Shown here: positions 46,804 through 58,832 of the stretch, piece after piece
Position numbering within the stretch: position 1 is the stretch's first letter
How the letters are laid out: each line of letters begins with the position of its first letter
NCBI GenBank assembly: GCA_029717555.1
Contig: JAMDHS010000055.1
Location: forward strand, 62,001-126,000
Direction of reading: 5' to 3'
DNA: 64,000 nucleotides
Source: Peribolospora baueri
Lineage: Eukaryota; Basidiomycota; Peribolosporomycetes; Peribolosporales; Peribolosporaceae
Notes under the pieces: model-generated
Database searches by the model: none
What the model was told of the DNA's origin: nothing
Seen by the model: only the letters and a program-made list of their open reading frames with translations
Made by a program: the position numbers and the translations under genes

Positions 46804-49800
46804 TCAAATTTTCCGGAACATCCTCGACACGATGCCCTTCTTGTTCTGCTTGGACTCTGAGGATACGGTGCCGATGCTGACGGTGGAGACCGTCTGTCCT
46901 CCCGTGAACGACCGGAGATCAAACGGAGGTGAGTGTGCGGTGAGACGGGCGATCTCGTCGGAGGCGCGGTGGGCCATCAACATCGACGAGGACGACGACG
47001 ACGGCGGATGGTGGTGGGCGTGCAGGCCGCCGGACGCCGACGCAGCGGCGCTCTTGCCGTAGATCTGATGCGAGCTGCTTCGCCGGGGTCGCGGATCCAC
47101 TCGGGGGGGACCGCGTACGTCGTCGTCGTAGGCGAGGCCATGTTCGTGCGCGCCAAGGGCGGCGCCGTTGCCGTTGCTCCCGCCGTTCACCTCGGCGTGG
47201 AAGCTCGAAGAAGGGCTGGGCGGAACGACGGAGAGGCCGGGCGAAGGAAAGTCGAGCGAGGTCCGCAGACCATCCTCGGCTCCCGCTCGGGCACCGCTGC
47301 TGCGTCGACCCGCGTCGCGGTCGGAGAGCGAGCCAGCTTCGTTGACGTCAGACTCGCCGTCGCGCCGCTTCTGGCTCTGACTTCGGAAGGAGAGGCGGTG
47401 CGACCGACCGCTGTCACGCGAGGTGAATGACGCGGCCTTGCGCGGGGTATCCGACGGCACATGGTCGTCCGAAGTAAAGCTTTGGGCCGGGACGGAGGGC
47501 CTTCGCTGGTCGAGACGGGACCCGGCGGCGGAATCGTGGCGGGAGGAGGGCAAGCGGACGCCTTGGTCAGGCTCGGCGTCGGCTCCAGCGTTACCGGGAG
47601 GAGAGAGCTGCCAGCTGTGCGGCGAAGGAGGGGAGGAGACGGTGTAGGCGCGCTTGGATCGACGGTGTTTGTCCGCAGCCGAGTTCTTGGTGGGCGAGGT
47701 GGGAGGGGAGGCGGCGGGTTGCTGAGAAGACAGATCGACGCGATCGACGAACGCCAAAAAGTTGCGGGGGTGGAGACGTCCGGCGCCAAAGTGCTGGCTC
47801 AAGTCGAGCGGCGACGGGTCCTCGCCCGCGCGGTCCACGTACCGACCGGCCTCCTCCTCGATCTGAGTGCAGAGGTCGACGAACGACTCGAAGCGTTCGG
47901 ACGGAGGGTGATCTGAAGACGTGGGAAGAACGGCAGAGGTCATGCGCGACGCCCGATAAGCCGAGCCAGGGGCGGCGCGGACGACGTAAGCGGCAAAGGA
48001 GGCGAGCGCCTTTCCGCTGTCGAGCAGGTACGGCGGCGCGGGGACGGACTCTCGATGGAGGGGCGAGAGGTGAGGAAGGCGCTCCATCACGGCGATCTTG
48101 AACAGCGGCGCGTCTTCGTCCTCGTGCTCGGGCTGGACGAGGCGCTGTGGGCGATTGTCGGGAGGGAGGGTGGAGACGACGGTGATGTAGTCGTCGAACG
48201 CCTCCGACTGTTCTTTCAAAAAATCGTCCATCGGCTCCATCCACGGCTCTTTCTCGCGCTGAAAGTTGGTCAATTTGTTGGCGAGCGCCAAAAAAGTCTT
48301 GGCGAGGAGCATGAGAGTGCGCGAGCATCGAGGATCAGGCGTGTCTGCCAAGGTCGAAACGGGGGCAAGCGAAGCGTCAGTCTAATCGAACCGAAAGAAA
48401 TAATAAAAGGAATCGGTGACCCACTGGCCATTAGCCCGTAGACATGCGGCGAAGTCATAGCGGGGCAGATGAGGCGGAGGAAGACAAACGCGCCGACGCC
48501 CTGAATGCCCGGTCCGCGGGGCTTGGACTCTTTGAAACGCTCGCGGACGGTGGCGCGGATGTTGCCGAGGATGCGACAGAGGTCACTGCGGATCGGATTG
48601 GAATTGGAGGAAGCGTAAGCGTCGGTTCAACGGATGGACACGCTCCAGCGAAGAAGCACGAGAAGCGACGAGCACGAGGGAAGGGAAGCAATAAAATGAA
48701 CGAGCGGGAAAACCCACCCTGGACAATCGTGCCTGCGGGAGTAGATGCTGTTCCAGATGATCGTCGTCCACTTCTTTAGCTCCGCCACCGTCCTCTCCGC
48801 TTGGCTCGGCCCGCCATCCTTGGGGCGCACGGTGGCAGAAGGGTCCATGATGAGGGGGTCGAGCTCCAGCCAGACCCTCTCGACGCAGATCCTACGGATG
48901 GGCTCGCCGATGGACAGGTCAAGCCAGTCGCCGCAGAAGAGGCGCTGGAAGCGGTCGAGAGAGCGCGAAAGGAGGGTGTTGCCTCGGAACAGGAGCTCCG
49001 GGTCCGACGGCCGGAACTCGATCTCGCTCTCCACCTGGGCCATGTCGTTGAGTCGCTGGACAATGGTGCCGTTGGCGGTGTAAATGTCGACGAGATAGGA
49101 GATGACAATGTCCTCGTCGAGGTGCCTGGCCAGCTGGTAGAGCAGTTCGACGCACTTTTCGCCGTTGAGCGCCTGCGCGAGAAGGAGGGCCGGGACGGAG
49201 AAGAGTGAACGGGACAGAGAAGAGAGAGAAGGCCGTGTCAGCGACTGGGCGACTGGGGACCTGCGCATGGATAAAGATGATGGCCATAAGAAGACAGGAC
49301 GCTCACGCTGAGCAGCTTCGAGTACTTCCTGAGCGGCATTACGACGTCCTCCCTCACGCAGATCGAAGCCTTGAGCTCGCCGACGACGGCCTTCCTATAC
49401 AGGGCCGATCTGTCGTCGGCCTCGCGAGCGGATGTGGGGGTGAAGGAGGTGGAGGAAGAGATGGGGAACCAGCCTTCGACTTCTTCGTTGCGCCGGAGGG
49501 TGTCGAGAGGGATAGAGATGACACCCAAGAGGCTGGCCTTGGAGGATGACCTGGCGGACTGGAAGACGTCGACGGTGAGTGACGCGAGAGGGGGCATGTC
49601 GCTGCGGAGCGTTCAAGGGAAAAGAAAAAAGAGAACGTGTCAGTGAACGAAACGGGCCACGAACGAACGGAACGACTCACTTGAGCTCAAACTTCTCCAC
49701 CCAAGCAGGACCAGTGGCGCCCTTTCGAATCTTGGTACGTGCGCAGACGTCGCCGTTGACGAGGACTTCACAGAAGCAGTCGCTCGACGCGTACGACGGG

Positions 49801-52004
49801 CTCATCGCCGCCGCCGCCGCCATCGACATCGACATTGACGGTTGTCCCGACCCGGCACCGGTTGGACCAAAGTCGGATCCGACCCTGCATTCGCCGCTCG
49901 TAGCGCTCGACGAATGCGCGTCGGCGGCGGCGGCGGCGGAAGAGGACACGACGCCTTCGAGGCGGGCTCCCCTGGCGCGGGACAGAGAGGCGGCAGAGGA
50001 AGAGCCTTCGGTTCTGGTCGAGCCTTCTCTGCTGGCCCTTCCCGCAGCTGCCGCCGAGGCCGACGCCGACGACGCTTCGACAGCGCTCACAGTAGTGGCG
50101 ACAGAGTAACCCGTTTCCTCTCTATCCGTCTCCTCTATGCCCACGCCCATATCCACGCCCGCGACATGGCGGTCCGACGCACCGTCGCCGTCGCCGTCGC
50201 CGGCTCCGACTCCCTCCGACGCTTCAGCAACGCTCCCGCTGCCTTTACGCGCATGCAGACTTAGGCTCGCCGACGAGCTCGCCAAACTCTTCCCCTCCAC
50301 GTCGCCGCCGTCGCCACCGCCGAGGGCAGACGAGGCGGCCGTGGGGAGGTCAGCTTCGACAGAGGAAGGGGCGCTGCTGACGGGGTGATTATGCGGGGGA
50401 GGATTGGTGGAGGAGGAGGCGACGGAGCGGGCGAGGAAGCTTGCGCCTCCGTCCGAGCTTGCCGTGGGACTGATGGCCTCCCCGCCTCCCGACGCTCCGC
50501 TCGCTCCGGCGGCACCGCCAGACATCATCGCCATCATCGCCACCCTGCCGGCGGACGTCGAGATGTACGCCGTCGAGCCAGGCCCGAAGGCGGACTGATG
50601 TACGTCAAACGAACTGACCTGCCTAGCCTCGTAGATCACCAGTTCGACCCTCCTGGCAATGCGGTGCGTGCCGCCCTTCCAAACGCTATCCGGTGCGCCA
50701 TAGATCTCGGGCGAAGCGTAGATGCGGAGAATAGAGTTCCACCACATGAGCGTCCGCGGGTTTGACATGCAGATGTAGATCGGCGCGGGTTTGGTCTGGT
50801 TGGGCGTCGTTGAGGAGGCGCCGTGGTGGTGGTGGTGGTGGTGGGAGGAGGCGGAGGCGCCGGCGGGAAGAGAGTTGCGGCCGAGACCGCGGAGGGAGTT
50901 GACGTGGAAGACGGAGGAGGCGGAGGCGGGGGACATGGGAATGAAGGAGGAAGGCTGGGAGTAGATGCCGAGGATGTAAGGTCGGCCGAAGAGGGAAGGG
51001 TCGGCGATGCGGAGGTCCGTCGAGGACAAGTCGAGGACGGATATGGAGTGGAGCAGTGTGCTGTCCTGAAGGGGGCGCGAAGGGAAGGACAAAGACGAAG
51101 AGAACAAATGTGAATAGACGGAGAGGGAAAAAAAAACAAACCCCAACCCATCGGCTCACTTCAGCAAACAACGTCAGCACGCCATTTTCCCTCAGCAGGG
51201 CCGTGCCTCTTCTCCAGTGACCTTGCGAGCCGTAGCTCGAGCCCGAACCCGAGCTGCTGCCGAGCTTGACCTTGCTGGGTTTTTCTGCGGGGGGGAAAGG
51301 AGAGCAAGATCATGCATGAGCGACGATGACCAAAGACAGGAAGCCATCCTCCCTTCATCCGACCGCCGGCGCCAGCTCACCCCTCAACCAACTCGGCCCG
51401 CCTCGTGAACTAGCAGGCCGATCAGGGGACGAAGAGGCCAACCCGCTGCTGCTGCCTCCTCCGACCGACGCATAAGAAGCCGTTTCGGCTTCGGCGAAAG
51501 AGGAGGGTTTGCCGGTGTGGAATTGGGCAGAGTCTCGTTTTGTGAGCTTGCGTTTGAGCGGGGGTACCTGTCGGATGGGTAAGGAAGACGACGGCGAGCA
51601 TGAGCTCCGAAAACGCTTATTATGCGCTCGCTCGCTCCACTCACCTCCCTGATTAACGGCGTCTTGCCGACAAAGCTGCCAACGCCGCCGCCACTCTTGT
51701 CCTTGTCGCCCTCCCTGTCCTTGTCCTTGCCCTTGCTCTTGCCCTTGCCCTCCGACGCTCCTCCGCCGCCACTGCCAAAGTAGTCAACCACTCCAGCGGC
51801 GGAGCTGGCACCGGAGCCGGAGCCGGAGCCGGAGCTAGGGTGCCATATGAGGACGGGGACGGTGGCCTCGAGGAGCTCTCGCTCGCGGTTCTCGAAGACG
51901 TGTCCGACGACGGTGCCTGTGTACTCGTTCCATTGGTTCTGGAGGAAGCGCGGGGTGGAGTAAATGCCGGAGGTGGTGCCCGTGGAGGAGGAGTTCTGGG
52001 GCAT
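46804..52004 (-). CDS. Ras GTPase-activating protein with PH-like, C2 and RasGAP domains
   Basis: RasGAPs switch off Ras by speeding GTP hydrolysis. Eight exons (51645-52004, 51381-51567, 51160-51284, 49681-51065, 49307-49601, 48718-49172, 48425-48585, 46804-48344) join in phase to 1,502 residues. A low-complexity N-terminus is followed by a PH-like region (HWRRGTALLRENGVLTLFAE; MWWNSILRIYASPEIYG), then a C2 domain (FCEVLVNGDVCARTKI; WVEKFEL; LTVDVFQSA) split by some 200 low-complexity residues. The RasGAP domain follows: LYQLARHLDEDIVISYLVDI, ELLFRGNTLLSRSLDRF with the arginine finger, LIMDPSATVRP, AFVFLRLICPAM (the FLR signature) and FQREKEPWMEPMDDFLKEQS. The last 400 residues are disordered Ser/Pro/Arg-rich sequence. 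The order matches fungal GAPs related to SynGAP/RASAL and S. pombe Gap1. A His-7 run and long Ser/Ala/Gly tracts stand out. Firm domain call. Confidence 0.9.
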
Positions 52005-52367
52005 CGTGGGCGTGCAGGGACGCGGCGGAGGGGGAGGAGGGGCCAAGATGGGCGAATTGGGCGGTCTCGGTGGGGTTGATCCTGGACGGGGCGAAGGAGA
52101 TATAGATAGGTGGAGCGGCGGGGACTAGAAGAAACTGGTTGCTTGTCTAAGGTAGCTAGCTATCTGGAAGGGGTGGGGAGGCGGCGACGGACGAACGAAG
52201 TGCGGTTTATGCGGTAGGGGACGCAGTGAGGTGGGAGGGTGGGACGGGTACCGTATGGAGGGGCAAGGGTGACCGTCGAGGCCGTGCGAGTCGGAGGAGA
52301 GGGGAGATGGGCGAGGGCTAGGGAGATTGCATATAGAAAGTGGGTGGAAGAAGGAGGGGAAGGAGTG

Positions 52368-52420
52368 CGGTGGTGGTGGTGGTGGTGGTGGTGGTAATGG
52401 AGGAGGAGGTGGTGGAGGAA
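52368..52420. repeat. (TGG/GGA)n simple repeat
   Basis: About 50 bp of imperfect TGG units that shift into GGA units, just upstream of the Ras-GAP start. On the minus strand it reads as CCA/TCC. Confidence 0.9.
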
Positions 52421-52975
52421 GAGAAGATGGAGTGGTGAGGCGAGGAGGGGCGTGGGAGAGCGGGTATGCCGGGTCAAGAAGAAGGGAAGGAAGAAAGAGG
52501 GAAAGAGGAAGGGTGAGATGGAGTGCGACGGAATGGAGGGACCGGAAGTAGTGACAGCCAGATTGGCGGTCGCAGTCGCAGTGACCAGCGCTGGCCGATA
52601 GATAGACAGACAGACTCTGTGACAGACAAGACAGGACAACGCCAGCATTGCAATTGCAATATTGCAGTCCACCGCCACTACATGCTATGCTCTATATAAC
52701 ACACACCCACCCGGACCGAGTCAAGTGACGACACGACAAGAAACGAAAAGGAAGGTCCTTCCGTCGCCCATCGCCTGCTAGCCAAGCCACAGCAAAGCAA
52801 CACCCGCCGTCGACACCTCCACCTCAATCATCGCTTCACGGCAACGCCCCGGCGTCGTACGCACAACCGCGCGTTGGCGCCTCGGGAGCATGCCGCTTAG
52901 CTTCGCAGGACGCTCGACGGACCCCGCGGAGATGGATGCAGAATGGGCGAGCGAGCAGCCGGCCAGCAAGTCCGC

Positions 52976-53054
52976 CAGCAAGCAAGCAAGCAAGCAAGCA
53001 ATCAAACAATCAAGCAAGCAAGCAAGCAAGAAAGAAAGAAAGAAAGCAAGCAAA
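52976..53054. repeat. (AAGC)n / (AAAG)n simple repeat
   Basis: About 80 bp of AAGC units interrupted by a few ATCA units, ending in AAAG units. A similar tract in the opposite sense (TTGC/TTGCC) lies at 53510-53549. Confidence 0.92.
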
Positions 53055-53509
53055 GCGAACGCAACGAGCGCAGCGCAAAAAAAGCCCCCGCACCTCCACA
53101 TTCGATTCGATGTGGACATGGATGGACAGCCTATTATTCCACGCCCCACGGCGGCGGACGACGGCGGCGGCGGAGATACGCCCCGGCGTAGGCGCTTAGG
53201 GTTTCTGATTCTGATTCTGATACGGGAAGCGACGTAACGAGTTCCGTTAATTACCTTCTTTCTTTGGACGACCGGACGCGGCGGAACGAATGCACTCCGT
53301 CCAACCATCCGTCGACGAACGAAGGAAGGAAGGAACGAAGGGCTACCGTGGGAGGCAAGGCAGGTCTCGACGATCTCTGTCCACTCGTGCGGTCGGATGC
53401 CAGAGCCGGTCGGCCAGTCCAGTCCAATCCACTACGCTTGTCGTCTCGAACCTGCATGCCGGCAAGGCGGCGCCGTACGGGATTCGACGTGGCGCAATCT
53501 CTGGCCAGC

Positions 53510-53549
53510 CTTGCTTGCTTGCCTACTTGCTTTCTTGCCTGCTTGCTTG
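53510..53549. repeat. (TTGC)n simple repeat, inverse of the tract at 52976
   Basis: Forty bases of degenerate TTGC and CTTGCCTG units. It is the reverse-complement type of the AAGC tract about 460 bp to the left, so the two could pair with each other. Confidence 0.85.
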
Positions 53550-53852
53550 GCCTTTCCTTCTCACCTCCAACCAACCGAACCGTTGTCGACATTCCCGGCC
53601 GACGCACAAGCACAAGCACAAGCACACTAAAACAAATACAGTCTGTACCTACCTACTCCGGCGCAAGCAACGTCCAAATAAAATGCGAGGCCGGCGTCCT
53701 GTCCCGTCCCTGTCTCGTCTTGTCCTGTCTCGTACTGACACGTCTCACCTCCGCCTCGTACGCGATTCAGGACGGCTGACTGGCTGGTTGGCTGATCAGC
53801 AGCGAGGGCATTGGCTACAAACCTTGGTCGCGGACGTCGGCCGCCTACGAAC

Positions 53853-53861
53853 CAGACAGAC

Positions 53862-53900
<39 letters not shown>
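53853..53900. repeat. (GA)n followed by (CAGA)n simple repeat
   Basis: A run of about nine GA units passes directly into about five CAGA units. Typical microsatellite. Confidence 0.92.
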
Positions 53901-53901
<1 letters not shown>

Positions 53902-54088
53902 TGTCGCTCTGGCCCACCTGACTCAGTCCAGCAGCGCCCGGTGGGTGGCTCACTAACTAGTCGCCTCTTAGTTTAACACAATGTATGTGGCTGGCTGGCT
54001 GGGGCTCGGGCTGGGGTGACAGACAGCTCCGAGACCGAGACCTCCCCGCGGTCGCAGATTAGTATATGTAGTAGCGCCGGATGGACAC

Positions 54089-54130
54089 CGACGAGCGAGT
54101 GAGTGAGCAAGCGAGCGAGCGAGCGAGCGC
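54089..54130. repeat. (GCGA)n simple repeat
   Basis: Units of GAGC/GCGA/GTGA in tandem over about 40 bp. Confidence 0.88.
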
Positions 54131-54363
54131 TGACAGTGCCCACTGAGTTTTACCAAACTTGTACAGTATGCTATAGTACAGCACGCACGGGCTACTACTG
54201 CATTACCCATCCGTACGACCTTCCCACATCCGATCCGATTTGTGTCCCCGTTCAAAGACGATCCATGTGCCTGGGAAACGCGAAACGTACACGCTCGGAA
54301 CTTGGCCGGTGCAACACCCGTCCGTGTTTGGAGCCGCGGTCGTGGCCGTCGGGACGAACGGCG

Positions 54364-54455
54364 TGTTGGAAGGGAAGGGAAGGGAAAGGGGAATGGCAGG
54401 CAAAGCAGGAAGAAAGGAAGGAAGAGAGGGAAAAAGAAAGGAAAAAAGGAAACGC
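54364..54455. repeat. Purine-rich (GGGAA)n-like tract
   Basis: About 90 bases almost purely of A and G on the plus strand, starting with GGAAGGGAAGGGAAAGGGG and running on as AAGGAAGGAAGAGAGG. Confidence 0.8.
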
Positions 54456-55420
54456 CAGCCGGCGGGCGGGGCGGGCGCAAGGACACAAATGAGCGACCCA
54501 AGCCGGCATGGGAATCCCGCAACGCCCACTGTCTGTGCTTCCATCCGGCCAGTCGGCACGTCCGCCGCCTCCGAAGGTTCCCGACTCCACCGTCCGTCCG
54601 TCCGGGTAGACCTAGTGGATCCCTTTAGTTAGTTACCTTGGTGCTGTAGGTACATACGCGACGACGACGGCGAGAGGAGAGTAATCGAGTGGAGCGGAAC
54701 AGACACCGTAGTCGTCCACCACCACCTTCCGCCTTGGTCATCATCGCCACTACGTCAACACAAGCGCGATCGCCCGGTTCTCCGCCGCCCAACATAACTT
54801 TCCAAACCGTCGGTGTCGGTGACCCATCCGTCGGAATTCGCAGAATATTACCCGCACCGGGCCCGGCGGTATTTTTTTTGTATGACAACACCGCAACAAG
54901 CACTCACCCTTGTACGATAGGACACAAGTCGCGCCGCCCGTGCCTGCACCCGTCCCTCCTCGTCCTCGTCCGTCGTATCGCCCTCGCCCGTAAGCACACG
55001 AACAGTACACACTCCACTATCGGCGGCCGTCAGCCAGCCTGTCTGTCAGTCGCTCCACGCTCCAACCGACCGACCGACCCAAACCAAACCAATCCCATCT
55101 CTCCCCCCGCCTTCCCCTTCACCCTGTTCGTCCTGCCGCACCACCCGACTTGCCAATTCTCCTCTCGTCTCGTCTCTCCGCGTCCCGTCTACTGAGAACA
55201 GAACGCGTGTCCGAAGTCACTGCCACTCAGCCGTTGCTGTCGCGCCTCAACCACCGCTGACCTCTCTCTCTTTCTTCTGCTGACCCTTCTCTCTCCCTTC
55301 AGGTCGGCGCTCCTTGACGCTATTTTCTCCCTCCCTCTCACGTCAGGTCAGAAAAGAAAACGAAGGAGCCATACATACCCTGTGCCGCTTCGCGCACCCG
55401 TATGTGGAAGCGAGTCGTCG

Positions 55421-55539
55421 AACGGGAAAACAGAGAAAGAGCTGGATCGATTGGTTTGGTAGAGCATCCCTGGAGGATCACCACCTTAACTCTTTACCAA
55501 ATCAATCGATCCAGCTCTTTCTTTCTCTGTTTTCCCGTT
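55421..55539. repeat. Long imperfect hairpin (inverted repeat)
   Basis: Left arm 55421-55464 and right arm 55490-55539 are reverse complements over about 44 bp. The only differences are one extra AAAG unit in the right arm, one G/A change and two extra bases near the loop. The loop is about 25 bases. Both arms carry AACGGGAAAACAGAG at the outer end and GCTGGATCGATTG inside. Such a near-perfect stem could fold in RNA as a small-RNA precursor or in DNA as a cruciform, or mark a palindromic insertion or rearrangement. No second copy was noticed in this window. Confidence 0.9.
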
Positions 55540-58500
55540 CAACTACTCGCCTTCCGCAACACCGTATAGGCATAGGACCGCCCACATGCGGGGGTAGGCC
55601 GCGTGCGAGCTAAGCTGTCACGTGCCGCGAAGGTCCAGCGCCCAGACGGTCCCCGCTCGCTCGCTCCCCTTCCCGAAGGCTTCGACTCGAGGCGGACGAG
55701 AGAAAGAAGGACGAACGAACGCGACTGCGTGGGATGGATCCGGCCGTCGACGCTGACTGACTCTCTTACCGTCCGTCATCACGCCCACGCCTCGACTTGC
55801 AAGTCCTCGCCGACGCGCGCCCGCCTAATATGCGGACGTCACGTTACGGCCACGGCGCCGTCGCTGCGAACCTGGTTCTTGACCCCCCGCAAGCTGTTCT
55901 CGTTCTTGTCGTTCATGCTCTCGTTCTTCCTCGTCGCCAGCGCGCCTCTCCATGGACCGGCTTGCAGCTCTTCCGTGGGTATCCCTGCTCGGAAGCCACA
56001 GAAGAGCAACGGCGAGACCCGGAGACAGGCGAGGAAGGAGGCCCAACGACCGAGCGGTGAAAAGGGTCCATCGGTCGCTCGACCTGCCGTAAGTGAACAC
56101 ATCGGAGCAAGCCGGCATCCTCCTTATCGGCTGTCTGGCCTCCTTTGCCTCCATCGTCGTCAGCTCTGTCCGCAGAAGAAGGTGGACAAAGTCAGCCTCG
56201 TGAGTCTCCTCTAGTCTTGGTTTTCGATCATCGACTGGCTTCTCTCTCTGCTTGGCTTGAAACGGCGGCCGCTGCATTGTTTGGTGTCTGCACAATACCT
56301 CGTTGTTCCACATTCTCTTCCTGTCCCGGTGGCGCATGCCGATCCATGCTTGCAACATCGAGCTCGACATTTTCCCAAGATGACGTCCATGCCCTCGTTG
56401 GGTCTTGGACCGATCAGCGGCACACTTCCTCTTCAACTTGAGATGCTACCCTACCTCCTCCGTCTCTCGTCCTCGCTCGACGTTGTCCCCGCGCATCCTC
56501 GTTCTTTCTCTCGTTCTCTTCCTTCTCCGATCCGAATCGATGCGCGGCGACGCGATTCCCAAGCGCCCTTCCATCCGTCTTTATAGAGGTGGGCGAAGGT
56601 GAGAGCTGACGACAGTGCATGACATGGCTCTTGCGTGTCAAGAGTCAAAGCGCACGAACGCTGACGATGGACATGGATGGCCCTTTGAGGAACGAGCGAA
56701 AGCGGAGCAAATCCAGGTGAAAAAAAAAAAGGCCAGGCGGTCTACCTTTGTGCGTTCGAGAGGCGCCTGCGTATGCTTGCTCATGGGTTGGCCGGCCGGT
56801 GGACCGACGCTGAGTGAGGGGCGAACGAATGGCACTCATCCTTCCCACTGCGTATGAGTCTGTGACATGTATGAAGATCGGATTCTACCTCCTCGCTGAC
56901 CGCTCTTCGATCCCATCTGATAGGTGGAGAGCGGCGAATGGAATGCTTCCCTTGCTCGACGTCATCACTCACATGTCGCTCTTCCTTCTCCCAAACTAAG
57001 CCTGCTTGTCCAACCCGTTCAACTCATCAAGGTCTCTTCTCGACGCCCCCTTCGGGGAAACCATCCGATCCTCCGATGCGTCCCTTTGATGGAACTCTTT
57101 CTTGACAGCCAGCGTGGGTGCTTGGAAGGGATGGGTGGACGAGCGGGATTCTCCTTCGCTCCCTTGGCCCCATCGACATTGGTCCGTTTACCGGTCAACC
57201 CTTGCATGCGGCGGCCTGATCCGACCTCTGGCGGGGGCGTGTTGTGATGCTACGCCTTCCTTCCCGAGCACCCTCCGAGGCCTCCCTCCCGCCTCGCCTG
57301 GTCGCGATATCGCGACGCCGCCTCCCCTCCCTACGAGCTTAGCGCCCGTTCATCTTCCCCGGCCCCCCACCTTCTTGGAGACCTCGGTAGAAGGAGAGGA
57401 GCGTTGTGAAACAGGATGAACAGGCGGAGCTTGGTCGTCGTCGGAGGATCGATCGGTGGTCGACTGCGAAGCGAGTGGGCGTGGCCCGATTTTGACCGTC
57501 GAGGGGCTCGGTAGGTGGGAAGTCCTACAAGTACGAACGACCATGAAGGCGACGTCCGAAGCGTGTGTACGCTCTGCCCTACCCCCCGTGATGTCCGTCC
57601 GTTGTCTCAGCTGTAGAGCCCGCCAAGTCGCCGTTGCCGTCGTCCTCGACGTGGTACGTGCGCGCCATCTCTTCTGAGCTCGACCTTCCGATGCAAGTCA
57701 GCCAGCGAGCGGTGTGGAAGGAAGGAAGGAACGGAAGGGCGGAAGGGCGGGAAAACAGATTATCCGTGCCTTCCCCAGATTCGAAGGGATGGCTGTATCG
57801 GAGCCCCGATGTGCGAGCCCCCTTCCTTGGCCTCTCCCCCTTCCGGGAACCGGGGCTGGGGCCAACTCCACGTAGACGGGTAATCCGACTCCGGATTCCG
57901 CGTTCCGTTCGTAGACGGGAGGTGGGGGCGAAGAAGAAAAAAAGAGACGAGGAGCGTTGGTGTGGAGAGGCTTACGCGCCCCCGCACGGCCCTTCGGATG
58001 CATCCACACGACCGCGCTCGGCCCGAACGCGGGGTGTGGGTTGGTCACTATCCAACGAACGAGCTTGACGGACGGGAACCACGGCGGGCGACTTTGTCGG
58101 TCCTGTCATCGCTCGGAAGATCGGCGGCCGCACACGCCGAACAGACACGGCGGAATGAATCAGCGGCCAGGCCCATGGCCCCCGTGACATGAGAAGAACG
58201 AGTGCAGATGCACGCTGACATGAAATCGCTCTCTGAGCGTCGTGGACAAATAATTACACACAGCATGCGCCTGGGCGTTCGACGTCGCTGCACGCGACGC
58301 ACACATGAAGGGTGGATGTGGACGTTCGACCCTGTCTGTCGCTCGTTTCGTATAGCCCGACGGGGAAGCGACGACGGCGACGAGGGGCTTTACGGAGGGA
58401 TGGGACGGCTCTGCGCCGTGCTGCGCTGCGCTGACGACGAGAGGAGACGTGGAGCTCCAACGCCGGCCGGCCGGTGGAGGAGGTGGACGAAACAAAAGCC

Positions 58501-58832
58501 GGGCGGGTTGGGGTTGTCGGTCACCGGAGGGCGTCGTGGGCCTGACGCTGCTGCGGCAAGAGGGACTTACTGCTGGCGAGAGACGGCTAAACCCGTCCGT
58601 GCGGCGAACAGCGAGCGAACCTGCTCGTGAACGCCCTTCCCCTCTCTCTTCTCCCTTCCCCCACCATCCTTATATCCTATTCTCCAGCTCGCCGTTCCTC
58701 CTTCTCGTCCTTTATCCCCTCACCGAAGGACACCGAACCCTTCCCTCCCTCACCAGCCGCCCGCGCCCAGACCGACCATCGCGGATTCACGTTAACACTC
58801 GGTTGCCCGGACTCGCTCGCCTCCTCCAAGCA

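Larger units (their letters stand above)
52005..58832. other. 6.8-kb gene-poor region between Ras-GAP and P450 reductase
   Basis: This divergent interval must hold both promoters, but is far longer than other gaps here. The left half (52.3-54.5 kb) is full of short tandem repeats listed separately. At 55421-55539 there is a long hairpin. The right half (55.8-57.7 kb) has many T- and C-rich frames that give hydrophobic peptides (for example FLTPRKLFSFLSFMLSFFLV near 55880, and FHILFLSRWRMPIHACNI near 56310) with good-looking splice sites such as GCC|GTAAGT at 56089. I could not join them into one convincing protein. The region may hold a non-coding RNA or a fast-evolving multi-exon gene. Confidence 0.4.

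Noticed and set aside
52890-53237. A 115-codon frame with an ATG, about 190 bp after a TATATAA-like box, coding Lys/Ala/Ser repeats and an Arg-rich end
   Set aside because: Most of it is direct translation of the AAGC tandem repeat, and such repeats stay open in several frames at once. No family, no splicing signal and no conservation evidence.
54689-55195. 168-codon Pro/Ser/Thr-rich frame
   Set aside because: Composition only reflects C-rich DNA; there is no ATG context, motif or homologous pattern.
55845-56100. Possible SUR7/PalI-type membrane protein start (FLSFMLSFFLVASAPL)
   Set aside because: The expected conserved GYC segment and the later three helices could not be found in order in any frame.
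57418-57511. Short frame reading MNRRSLVVVGGSIGGRL, like the start of a FAD-dependent monooxygenase
   Set aside because: Only the nucleotide-binding-like phrase fits; the next residues do not, and the frame stops after about 30 codons. Chance resemblance is more likely.
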